Part shown: positions 27,525 through 36,780 of the stretch, piece after piece
Layout of the letters: the number at the start of each line of letters is the position of its first letter
How positions within the stretch are numbered: the stretch's first letter is position 1
NCBI RefSeq assembly: GCF_013403865.1
Contig: NZ_JABFDK010000001.1
Coordinates: forward strand, 186,001 to 250,000
Direction: 5' to 3'
Source: Winogradskyella costae
GTDB taxonomy: Bacteria; Bacteroidota; Bacteroidia; Flavobacteriales; Flavobacteriaceae
Length of the DNA stretch: 64,000 bases
The notes under the pieces: generated by a model
Database searches by the model: none
Told to the model about the DNA's origin: nothing
Seen by the model: only the letters and a program-made list of their open reading frames with translations
Position numbers and translations under genes: made by a program

Positions 27525-27833
27525 AAATTTCTTGTTTTCATTATAATAAGCTGCAAAATTATTGTTTCTTATAGAGAATAAAGAATCATAGGAAAGTTTT
27601 CTGCCCATTTAAGAAAAACTTAACGTCTTCAAACTTCTTTTAAGTATCTAAAACAATCGAAGTTTTAGAATTGAATTAATCCAATTTAGGAATAAAACTA
27701 AGAGCTTTTCTTGTACCTTCACATCACAAACCTAAATAATTACTGTTTTAACACAGTTAAATTTTATTTCAATCGGATTAAAACATACTACATTTAATTC
27801 AGAACTTATAGTTTAAATTTTAAATAAAAAGCT

Positions 27834-28073
27834 ATGGAACGTTCAAGAATTAAAAATGAAGAACAATATGAAGCCTTACGAGATAAAGGTTACAGTAAAG
27901 AAAAATCAGCAAGAATTGCGAACACACCAAATGCTGGTAAAAAAGGAGGCGAGGCAAAACCTTACGAAGACTGGACTAAAGATGAATTATACAAACAAGC
28001 TAAGAATGTTGGTATTGAAGGAAGGTCCAAAATGAAAAAGGATGAGCTGATTCAATCTTTAAGAACAAATTAA
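27834..28073 (+). CDS. Small protein with Rho-N/SAP-like C-terminal motif
   Basis: This 79-residue protein begins MERSRIKNEEQYEALRDKGY and has ARIANTPNAGKKGG in the middle, a pattern of small conserved bacterial plasmid/stress proteins. It ends with a helix-extended-helix unit (WTKDELYKQAKNVGIEGRSK, then KDELIQSLR) like the Rho N-terminal or SAP domain, which often binds nucleic acid. Function is unknown. It stands alone before msrB. Confidence 0.75.
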   Translation: MERSRIKNEEQYEALRDKGYSKEKSARIANTPNAGKKGGEAKPYEDWTKDELYKQAKNVGIEGRSKMKKDELIQSLRTN

Positions 28074-28150
28074 AATCCTGAAGCGCAAAAAAGGAAAACT
28101 ATGTAAGTATTTCCATAAGTTTACGACTATTTTTATCTAAAAACACATTT

Positions 28151-28603
28151 ATGTTAACTTGGAAAGACATCATTAATTTTTCAGTAAATGGAAATCCAAC
28201 TCCAGATCGTCGTCTTGAAAAATCTGAAGCCGAATGGAGAGCTCAATTAACACCTGATCAATTCAGAATTACAAGACAAAAAGGAACAGAACGCGCCCAC
28301 AGTGGTGAGCTTTGCACAGCTTATGACTCGGGCAAATACAATTGTGTTTGCTGTAATGCGCCATTGTTTGATTCTACTATAAAATTTAGCTCTGGTACAG
28401 GTTGGCCAAGTTTTACACAGCCCATCAAAGAAAATGCCATTAAGTACGAAAAAGACACAACTTACGGTATGGTGCGTGTAGAAGTAATGTGTAACACCTG
28501 CGATGGCCACTTAGGACATGTGTTCCCAGACGGCCCAGAACCTAGCGGATTGCGCTATTGCGTGAATTCAGAATCTATGATTTTAGATACAGAAATTGCT
28601 TAA
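28151..28603 (+). CDS. msrB: Peptide-methionine (R)-S-oxide reductase
   Basis: The enzyme repairs the R form of methionine sulfoxide. The 150-residue protein shows two zinc CxxC pairs (Cys65/Cys68 and Cys114/Cys117), GTGWPSF, GHLGHVFPDGP and the catalytic RYCVNS (Cys137). There is no signal peptide, so it is cytoplasmic. Its TAA stop shares one base with the msrA start codon (TAATG), so the pair is translationally coupled. Confidence 0.96.
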   Translation: MLTWKDIINFSVNGNPTPDRRLEKSEAEWRAQLTPDQFRITRQKGTERAHSGELCTAYDSGKYNCVCCNAPLFDSTIKFSSGTGWPSFTQPIKENAIKYEKDTTYGMVRVEVMCNTCDGHLGHVFPDGPEPSGLRYCVNSESMILDTEIA

Positions 28604-29148
28604 TGAATACAAATAATTTACAAATTGCCACAGTTGGTGGTGGCTGCTTTTGGTGTACAGAAGCGGTTTTTCAGGAAGTAGAAGGTGTAGAACAAGTTCT
28701 TTCAGGCTATTCCGGAGGTACAGTTCCAGGACGACCTACATATAGAGAAATATGTTCTGGTTTAACTGGTCATGCTGAAGTTGTACAGGTAACCTTTGAT
28801 GCTAATATAATTAGTTATCAGGATATTTTAGTCATTTTCATGACCACTCACGATCCTACCACATTAAATAGACAAGGTGCAGATCGTGGTACACAATACC
28901 GTTCTGTAATTTATTATCATAATGAAAAACAGAAAGAAATTGCAGAAGTAGTGCTTAAGGAAATGATACCATATTACAACGATCCTATAGTTACCGAATT
29001 ATCTAAAGCTCCTACATTTTACGAAGCTGAGAAAGAGCACCAAGATTTTTATGAAAACAATCCTGATTATGGGTATTGTAGTTTTGTTATTGATCCGAAA
29101 TTAGCAAAACTTAGAAAATTGCATTCAGATAAATTGAAACAAAACTAA
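28603..29148 (+). CDS. msrA: Peptide-methionine (S)-S-oxide reductase
   Basis: The enzyme reduces the S form of methionine sulfoxide. The start at 28603 (MNTNNLQIAT) gives a normal 181-residue protein and overlaps the msrB stop by one base. A longer frame from 28558 would lie inside msrB. GGGCFWCTEAVF carries catalytic Cys15 and Cys18, followed by VEQVLSGYSGG, TGHAEVVQV, and DRGTQYRSVIYYH. Recycling thiols may come from the glutaredoxin-like gene downstream. Confidence 0.96.
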   Translation: MNTNNLQIATVGGGCFWCTEAVFQEVEGVEQVLSGYSGGTVPGRPTYREICSGLTGHAEVVQVTFDANIISYQDILVIFMTTHDPTTLNRQGADRGTQYRSVIYYHNEKQKEIAEVVLKEMIPYYNDPIVTELSKAPTFYEAEKEHQDFYENNPDYGYCSFVIDPKLAKLRKLHSDKLKQN

Positions 29149-29220
29149 AAATAAATGCTAAGAGCAACTTTCGTTTGAGCGTTGCTTTTTAGCTTTACAA
29201 AGTAAGAAAGCGAATTTGTA

Positions 29221-29475
29221 ATGTCTTCAATTTTAAAAATTAAACTCTACGGCTCAGCCCAATGCCATAAAACACAACACTATAAGAACTTTTTAACCCA
29301 AAGCGGTTTGGATTATTCGTTTTTAGATGTTATAAAACATGAAAATTTTGCGGAAGAATTAAGAAATCTATACACTAATAAAAAACTCAACTTCCCAACC
29401 ATTACATTAGGCAACAAAAGATTACGCAACCCATCGGATTCTGAATTAATTAAATGGATAGAAAAACTAAAATAG
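29221..29475 (+). CDS. Glutaredoxin-like monothiol protein
   Basis: This 84-residue protein has the size and strand order of a glutaredoxin: KIKLYGSAQCHKT at the N-terminus and FPTITLGNKRLRNPSDSELI at the position of the cis-Pro/glutathione-binding region. The active site is C15-H-K-T, with the second Cys of CxxC missing, so any redox role would be monothiol. It overlaps the next MsrA-like gene by 22 nt. It may be a dedicated reductant for the Msr proteins (inference). Confidence 0.7.
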   Translation: MSSILKIKLYGSAQCHKTQHYKNFLTQSGLDYSFLDVIKHENFAEELRNLYTNKKLNFPTITLGNKRLRNPSDSELIKWIEKLK

Positions 29476-29975
29476 CATTTGGAGGAGGTTGTCATTGGTG
29501 TACAGAAGCGGTATTTCAATCGTTGAATGGTGTGACTAAAGTAGAACAAGGTTTTGTTGCTTCTACTAATGAAAACAGCTCCTTTTCTGAAGCCGTAATT
29601 ATACATTATAACGCAGACATTATAAGTCTTCAAACTTTAATTGAAATTCATTTACATACACATAAAAGCACCTCTGCGCATTCCATGCGAGAAAAATATC
29701 GCTCTGCTATTTATTCGTTTTCAGACGAACAGAACTTAGAAGCAGAAACTTTACTAAAGAACTTTCAACCCAAATTTGAACATCAATTAATCACTAAAGT
29801 ATATCCGTTTTCTAAATTTAAAGCTTCACGTGAAGCCATTCAAAATTACTATCAAAAAAATCCTAATAAACCCTTTTGCGAACGCTTTATAAATCCTAAA
29901 TTGAGGCTATTATTAAGTGATTTTTCTAATCATATAAATTCAGACTTTATTCCCAAAACTTTAAAAATCACATAA
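29454..29975 (+). CDS. Divergent second MsrA-like protein
   Basis: This 173-residue MsrA homologue has GGGCHWCTEAVF, where His replaces the Phe of the usual GCFWC, with Cys13 and Cys16 kept. The middle is much altered: the GYSGG and TGHAE motifs of the upstream MsrA are replaced by GFVAST and SFSEAV. EKYRSAIYS and YYQKNP remain. It is translationally coupled to the glutaredoxin-like gene (22-nt overlap) and followed 12 nt later by an aldo/keto reductase. It may have a different or narrower sulfoxide substrate. Confidence 0.85.
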   Translation: MDRKTKIAFGGGCHWCTEAVFQSLNGVTKVEQGFVASTNENSSFSEAVIIHYNADIISLQTLIEIHLHTHKSTSAHSMREKYRSAIYSFSDEQNLEAETLLKNFQPKFEHQLITKVYPFSKFKASREAIQNYYQKNPNKPFCERFINPKLRLLLSDFSNHINSDFIPKTLKIT

Positions 29976-29987
29976 AAGCAGTCACCG

Positions 29988-30944
29988 ATGAGCAGTACAA
30001 AAATTGGATTAGGCTTAGCCGCCTTAGGCAGACCAGATTATATAAATATTAGACCAGAAGCCGAACTAAATAAATCTGTTGAAGCCTTTAAAACAAATGC
30101 TTTAAAAGTTTTAGATGAAAGCTACGCACTTGGCATTCGTGATTTTGATGTGGCTCCATCTTATGGTTTAGGAGAACAGTTTTTACAAGATTGGAATGAT
30201 TCTAGAAATCATAAAAATGTTAACCTCTCTACAAAATTTGGTTACACATATGTAGCTAATTGGGAAATTGGGTTTACAGGAAAACATGAAATTAAAGAGC
30301 ATTCTATAGACAAATTGAACGAACAATGGGACGTTTCAAAAGCTTTATTACCTAATTTAAAAATTTATCAAATTCATTCAGCGACATTAGATAGTGGTGT
30401 TTTAAAAAATGACGCTGTACTCTCTAGGCTGCACGAATTAAAAGAAGCGCATCAATTAAAGATCGGAATTTCCTCAAGCGGAACCGAACAAATAAAAATC
30501 ATTAATAAAGCTCGAAAAATTAAATTTGATGGTAAGGATTTATTTGATAGCTATCAAGTGACCTTCAATATATTTGAGCAATCGACGTATTCGGTTTTAA
30601 AAGAATTATTAGCAGAAGGTAAAACTATTATTATTAAAGAGGCTTTAGCAAATGGGAGAATTTTCAAGAACGATAAATTTTCTGCTTATAAATCCTCTTA
30701 TCAGCTTCTTGAAGAACTTTCGAAGAAATACCACGTTGGTACAGATGCCATAGCCATTCGTTTTATTATGGATAGCTTAGAGCCAAGCGTTATCTTAAGT
30801 GGTGCGTCGAGCAGTAATCAGCTTCAACAAAATTTGAAAGCTTTAAATTTTAAATTAAATGCGAACGATATTGAACAGCTAAAATCACTTGCTGTAAATC
30901 CTGAGAACTATTGGCAAGAACGAAGTAATCTTAGTTGGAATTAA
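29988..30944 (+). CDS. Aldo/keto reductase
   Basis: This 318-residue protein has the NADPH-dependent aldo/keto reductase tetrad: Asp54 and Tyr59 (DFDVAPSYG), Lys83 (STKFGY) and His130 (YQIH). The later part (FIMDSLEPSVILSGASSSNQ) is the cofactor region. The substrate is unknown. It is 12 nt after the second msrA-like gene and likely in the same transcript, so a role in carbonyl detoxification under oxidative stress is plausible. Confidence 0.9.
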   Translation: MSSTKIGLGLAALGRPDYINIRPEAELNKSVEAFKTNALKVLDESYALGIRDFDVAPSYGLGEQFLQDWNDSRNHKNVNLSTKFGYTYVANWEIGFTGKHEIKEHSIDKLNEQWDVSKALLPNLKIYQIHSATLDSGVLKNDAVLSRLHELKEAHQLKIGISSSGTEQIKIINKARKIKFDGKDLFDSYQVTFNIFEQSTYSVLKELLAEGKTIIIKEALANGRIFKNDKFSAYKSSYQLLEELSKKYHVGTDAIAIRFIMDSLEPSVILSGASSSNQLQQNLKALNFKLNANDIEQLKSLAVNPENYWQERSNLSWN

Positions 30945-30948
30945 CCAC

Positions 30949-31932
30949 TTATTTTAATTTCTTTCTCAACATACATAAAACTCCTATTTCCTCTCGTGAT
31001 AAAGTTTCATTCACTTTCAAAAGTCGTATAATTTCCTTTTGAAAATAATTAATGGTTTTCCCATCAATATATTCATCAATAACACGTGGATCAATGTAAG
31101 AACTGCGTGCAACCGACGGCGTATTCCCTAACCTTTCGCTTACCCTAATAACTGCTTCACGAATATTACTATCAAGTGCTTTTTGGTCTTGTTCTTTAGA
31201 ATAACCAATCTCATCTAAAGCCATAGCAGCAATTACAGTACCAGCCCAAGTTCTAAAATCCTTTGCCGAAAATTCCTCTCCCATAACCTCTCTGATATAC
31301 TCATTAAGATGGTCGCTCTTCACGTCTTGTTTTACGCCATCTTCATCAATGAATTTGAATATTTCATAACCAGGTAACTCATCGATTTCTTTTACTATTT
31401 TTGCTAATTTTGCATCAATAATATGTCGTTCTTGCTCTTTCCCAGATTTACCTATATATTGAAATATGAGTTCATCATTTTCAATTTGCAAATGTTTACT
31501 TCTTATGGTAGTTAATCCATAACTGTGATTTTCCTTAGAATAACGGTCACTACCAGGACGAAAATAAGCCGCTTCCAAAAGTCGAACCATACAGGCAAGC
31601 ACTTTTTCTTTAACTAATTTACGCTTGCGTAGATGCTGACCTGTAACGCGTCGCATACGTTCTAACTTACCCGCAAATTTAAGGATACGGTTAAACTTTT
31701 CTTGATCTTGTTTTTCTCTATATTTAGGGTTGTAGATATATTGCTTTCTATTTTTATCGTCTCTACCAGTCACTAAAATCTTAGCTGACTTTTTAGGATT
31801 AATTTCCACCTCTGTCCAAGCCGGTGGAATAACCAGTGATTTAAACCATTCTTTTAGATCTTTATCTTTTATCGTTTTATCAGCACTATCGACATATCGA
31901 AAGCCTCTGCCATGCTTTTTTCTTTGGTACAT
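30949..31932 (-). CDS. DNA topoisomerase IB (poxvirus/bacterial type)
   Basis: This 327-residue enzyme relaxes supercoils through a 3'-phosphotyrosyl bond. It has the small bacterial/viral TopIB layout: N-terminal RRVTGQHLRKRK region, then YFRPGSDRY, the GKSGKEQ loop, DFRTWAGT (Arg227) and active-site Tyr279 in ARSSYIDPRV. It is convergent with the aldo/keto reductase (4 nt between stops) and has no clear operon partner. Confidence 0.95.
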   Translation of the reverse strand: MYQRKKHGRGFRYVDSADKTIKDKDLKEWFKSLVIPPAWTEVEINPKKSAKILVTGRDDKNRKQYIYNPKYREKQDQEKFNRILKFAGKLERMRRVTGQHLRKRKLVKEKVLACMVRLLEAAYFRPGSDRYSKENHSYGLTTIRSKHLQIENDELIFQYIGKSGKEQERHIIDAKLAKIVKEIDELPGYEIFKFIDEDGVKQDVKSDHLNEYIREVMGEEFSAKDFRTWAGTVIAAMALDEIGYSKEQDQKALDSNIREAVIRVSERLGNTPSVARSSYIDPRVIDEYIDGKTINYFQKEIIRLLKVNETLSREEIGVLCMLRKKLK

Positions 31933-32051
31933 GATGACATTATTGTTAATGAACTATAAAGTAAATTCTTTAACACCAAATGCATTAGCTCAAAAACCAT
32001 GAAATGTATCTGCTTTACTCTGAAGATAAAAAGTTGAACGAATTCAACTAA

Positions 32052-33476
32052 TCATAATAGATTAGTCCCTCTATAATAATCTAAAACTTTTACACGTAGT
32101 AAGTAATCGTATTTGGCATTGGAGAGATTCACTTTGGCGTTGTCTAGATTGTTTTTGCTTGTAATATAATTTAAGAAATTAGATACACCGTTTTTAAATC
32201 TAATATCATTAATGCGATACGACTCTTCGTAGGCTTCCACCTGTTTCTCTAAACTTTTATGACGCTTATAAGCCGCTTCCATATCAAAATATACCTGAGC
32301 AATCGCATTCTTAATGTCAACATATGTACGTTCTAATTCAATGATAGATTCTTCAACTTTAATTTTTTCTAAAGCCACATTATTTTTAGCTCTAAAACCA
32401 TTAAATAATGGAACAAAAACTTGAACACCAACAACCGTATTTAAATTATTATCTAATTGGTCTTTGTAATTAATACCGTTTGAATCAAAATTGGTCTGCT
32501 CTGTCCTAATTGGTAAATCTTGACCATCGACCGTTACAAAATCCCCAGTTCCAACAATGCTTGTTCCTGTTAAAGAAAATAACTCAGCTGCGCTAGAGTA
32601 ATTGGTATTGATACCTCCGAAAAGTGATATTTCTGGTGTGAATTGAGATTTTGCAACACTCACCCCTTTTTTTGCGGCTTCTATTCGTAATTCCTTAGCT
32701 TTAAATGTGGCTAAATTTCGAATAGCTTCTTCAAAAACAGCATTGGCAGAAACTTCATATTTATTAAAATCAAGAAGTAAGCCATCGGTAACTAAATTAA
32801 TATTCTCTTTTAAATTCATCAATTGCATTAGGCTTAATTTTGCATTATTTAAGCTGCTTTCAGATACCAAAACACTTGTTTCATCACTCGCCACTTGTCC
32901 CAAAATATCTGCATAATCAGCTGGATTACCTGATTCATTATCGTAAAAACCCTGTTGAATTTTAAGTTGTTGTTTAGTCGTTTCTAATCGTGCTTTAGTT
33001 AATTCTAAAACATCTTTAGCATTTAAAACTTGAAGATAGGCTAAGGTTACATTTAAAATTAAATCTTGTTGTGCTGCTTCAATTTCTAATTCTGAAGCTT
33101 TTTTATTCAATCTTTCTTGTTTGGCAGAATTTAATAACCGAAAGCCATTAAAGATGGTCATATCTAAACTCAATCCTAAGTTAGAAAATGTTAATTCCTG
33201 ATTGATATAAGCGTTGGTAAATGGATCTATACTTCGACCATCATTAACCCCTAAATTAAAACTACCATTAAGACTTGGCAATACATCGGCTTTTGATTGT
33301 TGGTAATTTACTTTCGCTGAATTGGCTTGTAAGTTGGTCGATTTTAAATCGAGATTATGCTCTAAAGCGATAGCGATACAGTCGTCTAAAGTATAACTTT
33401 TGTCCGTTGTATTTTGAGCAAAACCAGCCCAACTCATCATTACAATGATGATAAATAGTATGAGTTTATGTATCAT
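32052..33476 (-). CDS. TolC-family outer-membrane efflux protein
   Basis: This 474-residue protein has a signal peptide (cleavage near WAGFAQ) and the two-fold TolC repeat, with YTLDDCIAIALEHNLDLKS at the start and long coiled-coil helices. It forms the outer-membrane duct of an export system. The adaptor, ATPases and FtsX-type permeases are in the same cluster. It is 110 nt downstream of an ABC ATPase gene. Confidence 0.94.
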   Translation of the reverse strand: MIHKLILFIIIVMMSWAGFAQNTTDKSYTLDDCIAIALEHNLDLKSTNLQANSAKVNYQQSKADVLPSLNGSFNLGVNDGRSIDPFTNAYINQELTFSNLGLSLDMTIFNGFRLLNSAKQERLNKKASELEIEAAQQDLILNVTLAYLQVLNAKDVLELTKARLETTKQQLKIQQGFYDNESGNPADYADILGQVASDETSVLVSESSLNNAKLSLMQLMNLKENINLVTDGLLLDFNKYEVSANAVFEEAIRNLATFKAKELRIEAAKKGVSVAKSQFTPEISLFGGINTNYSSAAELFSLTGTSIVGTGDFVTVDGQDLPIRTEQTNFDSNGINYKDQLDNNLNTVVGVQVFVPLFNGFRAKNNVALEKIKVEESIIELERTYVDIKNAIAQVYFDMEAAYKRHKSLEKQVEAYEESYRINDIRFKNGVSNFLNYITSKNNLDNAKVNLSNAKYDYLLRVKVLDYYRGTNLL

Positions 33477-33509
33477 GATTATTGTATTATTTTATAAAAC
33501 ACCCCTAAA

Positions 33510-33525
33510 GTCCCCTCAAGGGGAC
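33510..33525. repeat. Dispersed-type palindrome GTCCCCTCAAGGGGAC
   Basis: The arms GTCCCC/GGGGAC form a perfect stem, 33 nt upstream of the TolC gene and beside ACACCCCTAAA. The GC-rich stem contrasts with its surroundings. Similar units are common between flavobacterial genes. Confidence 0.55.
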
Positions 33526-33586
33526 GTCCTAATATTCAATGTATTATTGCAAATTGAGCCTTAAGTGAATTATCAACTTTTTTTTC

Positions 33587-34258
33587 CTAAACTATTTTTC
33601 CATCAAGCAGATTAATAATTCTTGAACCATAAGCGGCATTACTTTCCGAATGTGTCGCTTGGATTATGGTTACGCCTTCTTTATTTAATTGCGCAAAGAG
33701 CTCCATAATTTCTTCACTTTGTTTCGAGTTTAAATTCCCTGTTGGCTCGTCTGCTAAGATTAATTTTGGCTGTCCGATTAAAGCTCTAGCAATACCAACT
33801 AATTGTTGTTGGCCTCCACTTAATTGAACTGGGAATAAATCTTTTTTACCAACGATATTAAAACGATCTAACATATCTGCTACCATCGCTTTACGTTCCG
33901 ATGATTTTACATTTTTATAGAGCAATGGAGTTTCTATATTTTCATAAACTGTTAATTCGTCTATAAGATGATATGCCTGAAACACAAAACCAATATATTC
34001 TTTGTAGAGTTTAGAACGATTTTTTTCTTTCATGCTATGCACTGGTTCCCCAAGAAATGTATAACCTCCATCGGTAAAATTATCTAACATACCAATACAA
34101 TTCAACAAAGTAGATTTCCCAGAACCAGAAGGTCCCATGAGTGAAATGAATTCTCCCTCTTCAACATTTAAATTGATATTATCTAGTAATGTAATTTTAT
34201 GGCGACCTGAGTTTACAGTTCTAGTGGCTTCGTTTAAGCTAACTAATATAGTTTTCAT
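33587..34258 (-). CDS. ABC transporter ATP-binding protein (MacB/LolD type)
   Basis: This 223-residue ATPase has Walker A GPSGSGKST (42-50), the Q loop VFQAYHL, signature LSGGQ (146-150) and Walker [10 protein letters not shown]. The residues after the signature are QQLVGIARAL rather than the usual QQRVAIARAL. It energises FtsX-type permeases that push substrates through a TolC duct. It starts 18 nt after the 783-residue permease gene and forms an operon with it. Confidence 0.93.
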   Translation of the reverse strand: MKTILVSLNEATRTVNSGRHKITLLDNINLNVEEGEFISLMGPSGSGKSTLLNCIGMLDNFTDGGYTFLGEPVHSMKEKNRSKLYKEYIGFVFQAYHLIDELTVYENIETPLLYKNVKSSERKAMVADMLDRFNIVGKKDLFPVQLSGGQQQLVGIARALIGQPKLILADEPTGNLNSKQSEEIMELFAQLNKEGVTIIQATHSESNAAYGSRIINLLDGKIV

Positions 34259-34276
34259 TTTGATTGCTGATTTTAT

Positions 34277-36628
34277 TTATTCTGTTTTTAAACTATCTAC
34301 AGGATTTGCCAATGCTGCTTTTATCGCTTGAAAACTTACCGTAATCATCGCAATCACAATAGCCACAAATCCTGCTATTACAAAAATCCACCAATTAATT
34401 TCTATGCGATACGCATAATTCTGAAGCCAATTATCTATAACATACCAAGCCATAGGAATTGCGATAACAATGGAAAGACCAACCAACTTCAAAAAGTCTT
34501 TAGATAATAATTTCACAATACCTGCAACACTAGCACCTAATACTTTTCTTACTCCAATTTCTTTACTACGTTGTTCTGCAGTATAAGCGGCCAATCCAAA
34601 AAGCCCAAGGCAAGAAATAAGAATTGCTAGTAAGGCAAATAGTTGAGAGAGTTTTCCAATGAGTTGTTCACTTCTAAATTTGGCATTAAAAGCATCATCT
34701 ACAAAGCTGTACTCAAAAGGAAACGCAGGATTATGTTTTTTCATAACCGCTTCAACTTTAGACAGCATCTCATTTGGTTCAATATTAGGATTCGTTTTTA
34801 GATACATGTAACTAGATTCACCCAGATAATTAAAAAATAACACAGGATCACTTTGTCCATACATATCTTCGAACAGATAATCTTTTACAACACCTATTAC
34901 TGTGTAAGTGTCGTCTCGTATTACTTTTTTACCAATAGCACTGCCAGTTCCCATAAGCTTAGCAAACGATTCGGTAATTAAAACACTACTACTATCTTTT
35001 GCTACATTTTCACTAAAACCACGACCTTCGGCAAGTTTCATACCTGCTGTTTCTAAAAAATCCGAACTGATATATCTAAAGAAAATCAGTATATCTTCTG
35101 TATCTGTTCCGCCCGTCCATGTTAAGTTAGAACCATTGTTGCCTCCATTTAAAATACCTGAATTATTTAAACCTACGCTTGAAACAGCTCCTGTATGTAT
35201 TAAATCTTGTTTGATGACATCAAATTTTTCAATCATAGTACCATTGACATTCAATGATATCAACTGGTCTTTATCAAAACCTAAATCTCTGTTTTTTACA
35301 TGTTGAATTTGTTGATAAACCAAAATGGTACAAATAATAAAAACAATTGAAATTGTAAACTGCCCAACAACTAATCCTTTTCTAATAAATGTTGCAGATC
35401 CTTGAGTGACTTTTAAACCTTTTAAGACCTCAACAGGATTAAACGAAGACAAGTAGAACGCTGGATAAAGGCCAGCGAAGACTCCACAAACAAGCGTAAT
35501 TCCTAATAAAAAGATAATATGTAGTGGTTCCGCTAATCCTAAAACTAAATTCCTCTCAATAAGCAAGTTAAATTGCGGTAATAAAATAAAGAGCAACAAT
35601 ACACTTACCAAAGTCGCGATAAAAGAAAGGATTAAAGCTTCCGATATAAATTGAAAAATTAATCGTGAACGACCAGAACCCATGGCTTTTCTTACTCCAA
35701 CTTCATTCGCACGTTTCTCACTTCGTGCAGTAGATAAATTCATGAAGTTAATACAAGCTATAAGCAAAATAATTAAAGCAATAATTGTAAATAATCTAAC
35801 CGAATCTATGCGTCCTCCAACTTGCTTTCCATTTTCAAAATTACCTCTTAAATGCCAATCTTTTATAGAATGTAAAAATGCTTTTGAATCACTGTCTCCT
35901 GTTTTTTTCTCAAGTAATCCAAGGACTTGATCATTTACAGCATTAAAATCAGCTTCTGGTGACAACTCAACAAATGTATCTGCGAAGAAACTACCATAAC
36001 CATTGGTCCATTCTTTATCTCCACTCCAACGTTCAAATGGTGCAATCCAATTAATAGGAAACGTTACGTTCTTTGGTAAATTCTCAATAACTCCTGTAAT
36101 CAGGTAATTATCTGTATTGTCTACTTTAAGTACTTTGCCTAATACTTTTGTGTTTTTGCCATAAAGCTGCTCTGCCGTTTCTTGAGTAATAACGATTGCT
36201 TCAGGATTATTAAAAGCCTCTTTTGCATAGCCTTCTACAAACTTTAAACTGAATATTGTTATAAAATCTTCATCTACAAAACGTCCACCGCTATTGATGG
36301 CATTATCATTTACAGCAAATAAAAAATCTCGATGCTTTGTTCGTGATGCTTTTACTATTCCTGGAATTTCCGCTTTCATAGCTTCAGCAAATGGTCCTGG
36401 AGTAGAATTAAACGTTCTCCATTCACCATCATATTCTTGATGTGTTGGTACATAGTAAACTTGATCTTGTTTTGAAAAATCAGAATCAAAACTTACCTCA
36501 TCCTCAACCCAAAGAAAAATTAAACTAGCACACGTAATTCCTATGGCTAATCCGAAAATGTTTAGAAAGCTATACCCTTTATTTTTACGTAAAGTCCGGA
36601 AGGCTATTTTTATATAATTTAAAATCAT
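34277..36628 (-). CDS. FtsX/MacB-type ABC permease (1)
   Basis: This 783-residue protein has the two-half Bacteroidota layout: an N-terminal helix (NYIKIAFRTLRKNKGYSFLNI), a periplasmic MacB domain, FtsX segments (NFMNLSTARSEKRANEVGVR), a second periplasmic domain, and final helices with EIGVRKVLGAS. It ends NPVDSLKTE, close to the NPV(D/E)SLR(S/T)E ends of the two neighbouring permeases. A sigma-54-like promoter with an upstream activator element precedes it. Probably an exporter of lipids, peptides or toxic compounds. Confidence 0.92.
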   Translation of the reverse strand: MILNYIKIAFRTLRKNKGYSFLNIFGLAIGITCASLIFLWVEDEVSFDSDFSKQDQVYYVPTHQEYDGEWRTFNSTPGPFAEAMKAEIPGIVKASRTKHRDFLFAVNDNAINSGGRFVDEDFITIFSLKFVEGYAKEAFNNPEAIVITQETAEQLYGKNTKVLGKVLKVDNTDNYLITGVIENLPKNVTFPINWIAPFERWSGDKEWTNGYGSFFADTFVELSPEADFNAVNDQVLGLLEKKTGDSDSKAFLHSIKDWHLRGNFENGKQVGGRIDSVRLFTIIALIILLIACINFMNLSTARSEKRANEVGVRKAMGSGRSRLIFQFISEALILSFIATLVSVLLLFILLPQFNLLIERNLVLGLAEPLHIIFLLGITLVCGVFAGLYPAFYLSSFNPVEVLKGLKVTQGSATFIRKGLVVGQFTISIVFIICTILVYQQIQHVKNRDLGFDKDQLISLNVNGTMIEKFDVIKQDLIHTGAVSSVGLNNSGILNGGNNGSNLTWTGGTDTEDILIFFRYISSDFLETAGMKLAEGRGFSENVAKDSSSVLITESFAKLMGTGSAIGKKVIRDDTYTVIGVVKDYLFEDMYGQSDPVLFFNYLGESSYMYLKTNPNIEPNEMLSKVEAVMKKHNPAFPFEYSFVDDAFNAKFRSEQLIGKLSQLFALLAILISCLGLFGLAAYTAEQRSKEIGVRKVLGASVAGIVKLLSKDFLKLVGLSIVIAIPMAWYVIDNWLQNYAYRIEINWWIFVIAGFVAIVIAMITVSFQAIKAALANPVDSLKTE

Positions 36629-36662
36629 ACTATTTTTTGACTTAATTGATTACTTCTACTCA

Positions 36663-36694
36663 TTATATAGTGAAGATGATGCCAAAAACACAAA
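36663..36694 (-). promoter_or_regulatory. Sigma-54-type promoter A (32-bp element)
   Basis: This 32-nt sequence is identical to 43895-43926. On the minus strand it contains TTGGCATCATCTTCACT, which fits the -24 TTGGCA of RpoN promoters. The -12 part, TCAC instead of TTGC, is weak. Transcription would begin about 31 nt before the permease ATG at 36628. Confidence 0.65.
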
Positions 36695-36735
36695 CAACTA
36701 TATATCAGTGTTTTATGTTTAATTAAGAATTTAAA

Positions 36736-36780
36736 ACTGTTCGAATTTGATACACTTCTTGTTCGTAAATGAACAGTTTA
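36736..36780 (-). promoter_or_regulatory. Upstream activator element A
   Basis: This 45-nt element aligns with 43968-44012 over its whole length. Shared parts include TTCGA/CCGA, GATACACTT and TGTTCG. It holds two imperfect palindromes of the (A)CTGT...ACACT type. It starts 53 nt upstream of the -24 GG, against 54 nt in the second copy. Confidence 0.65.
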
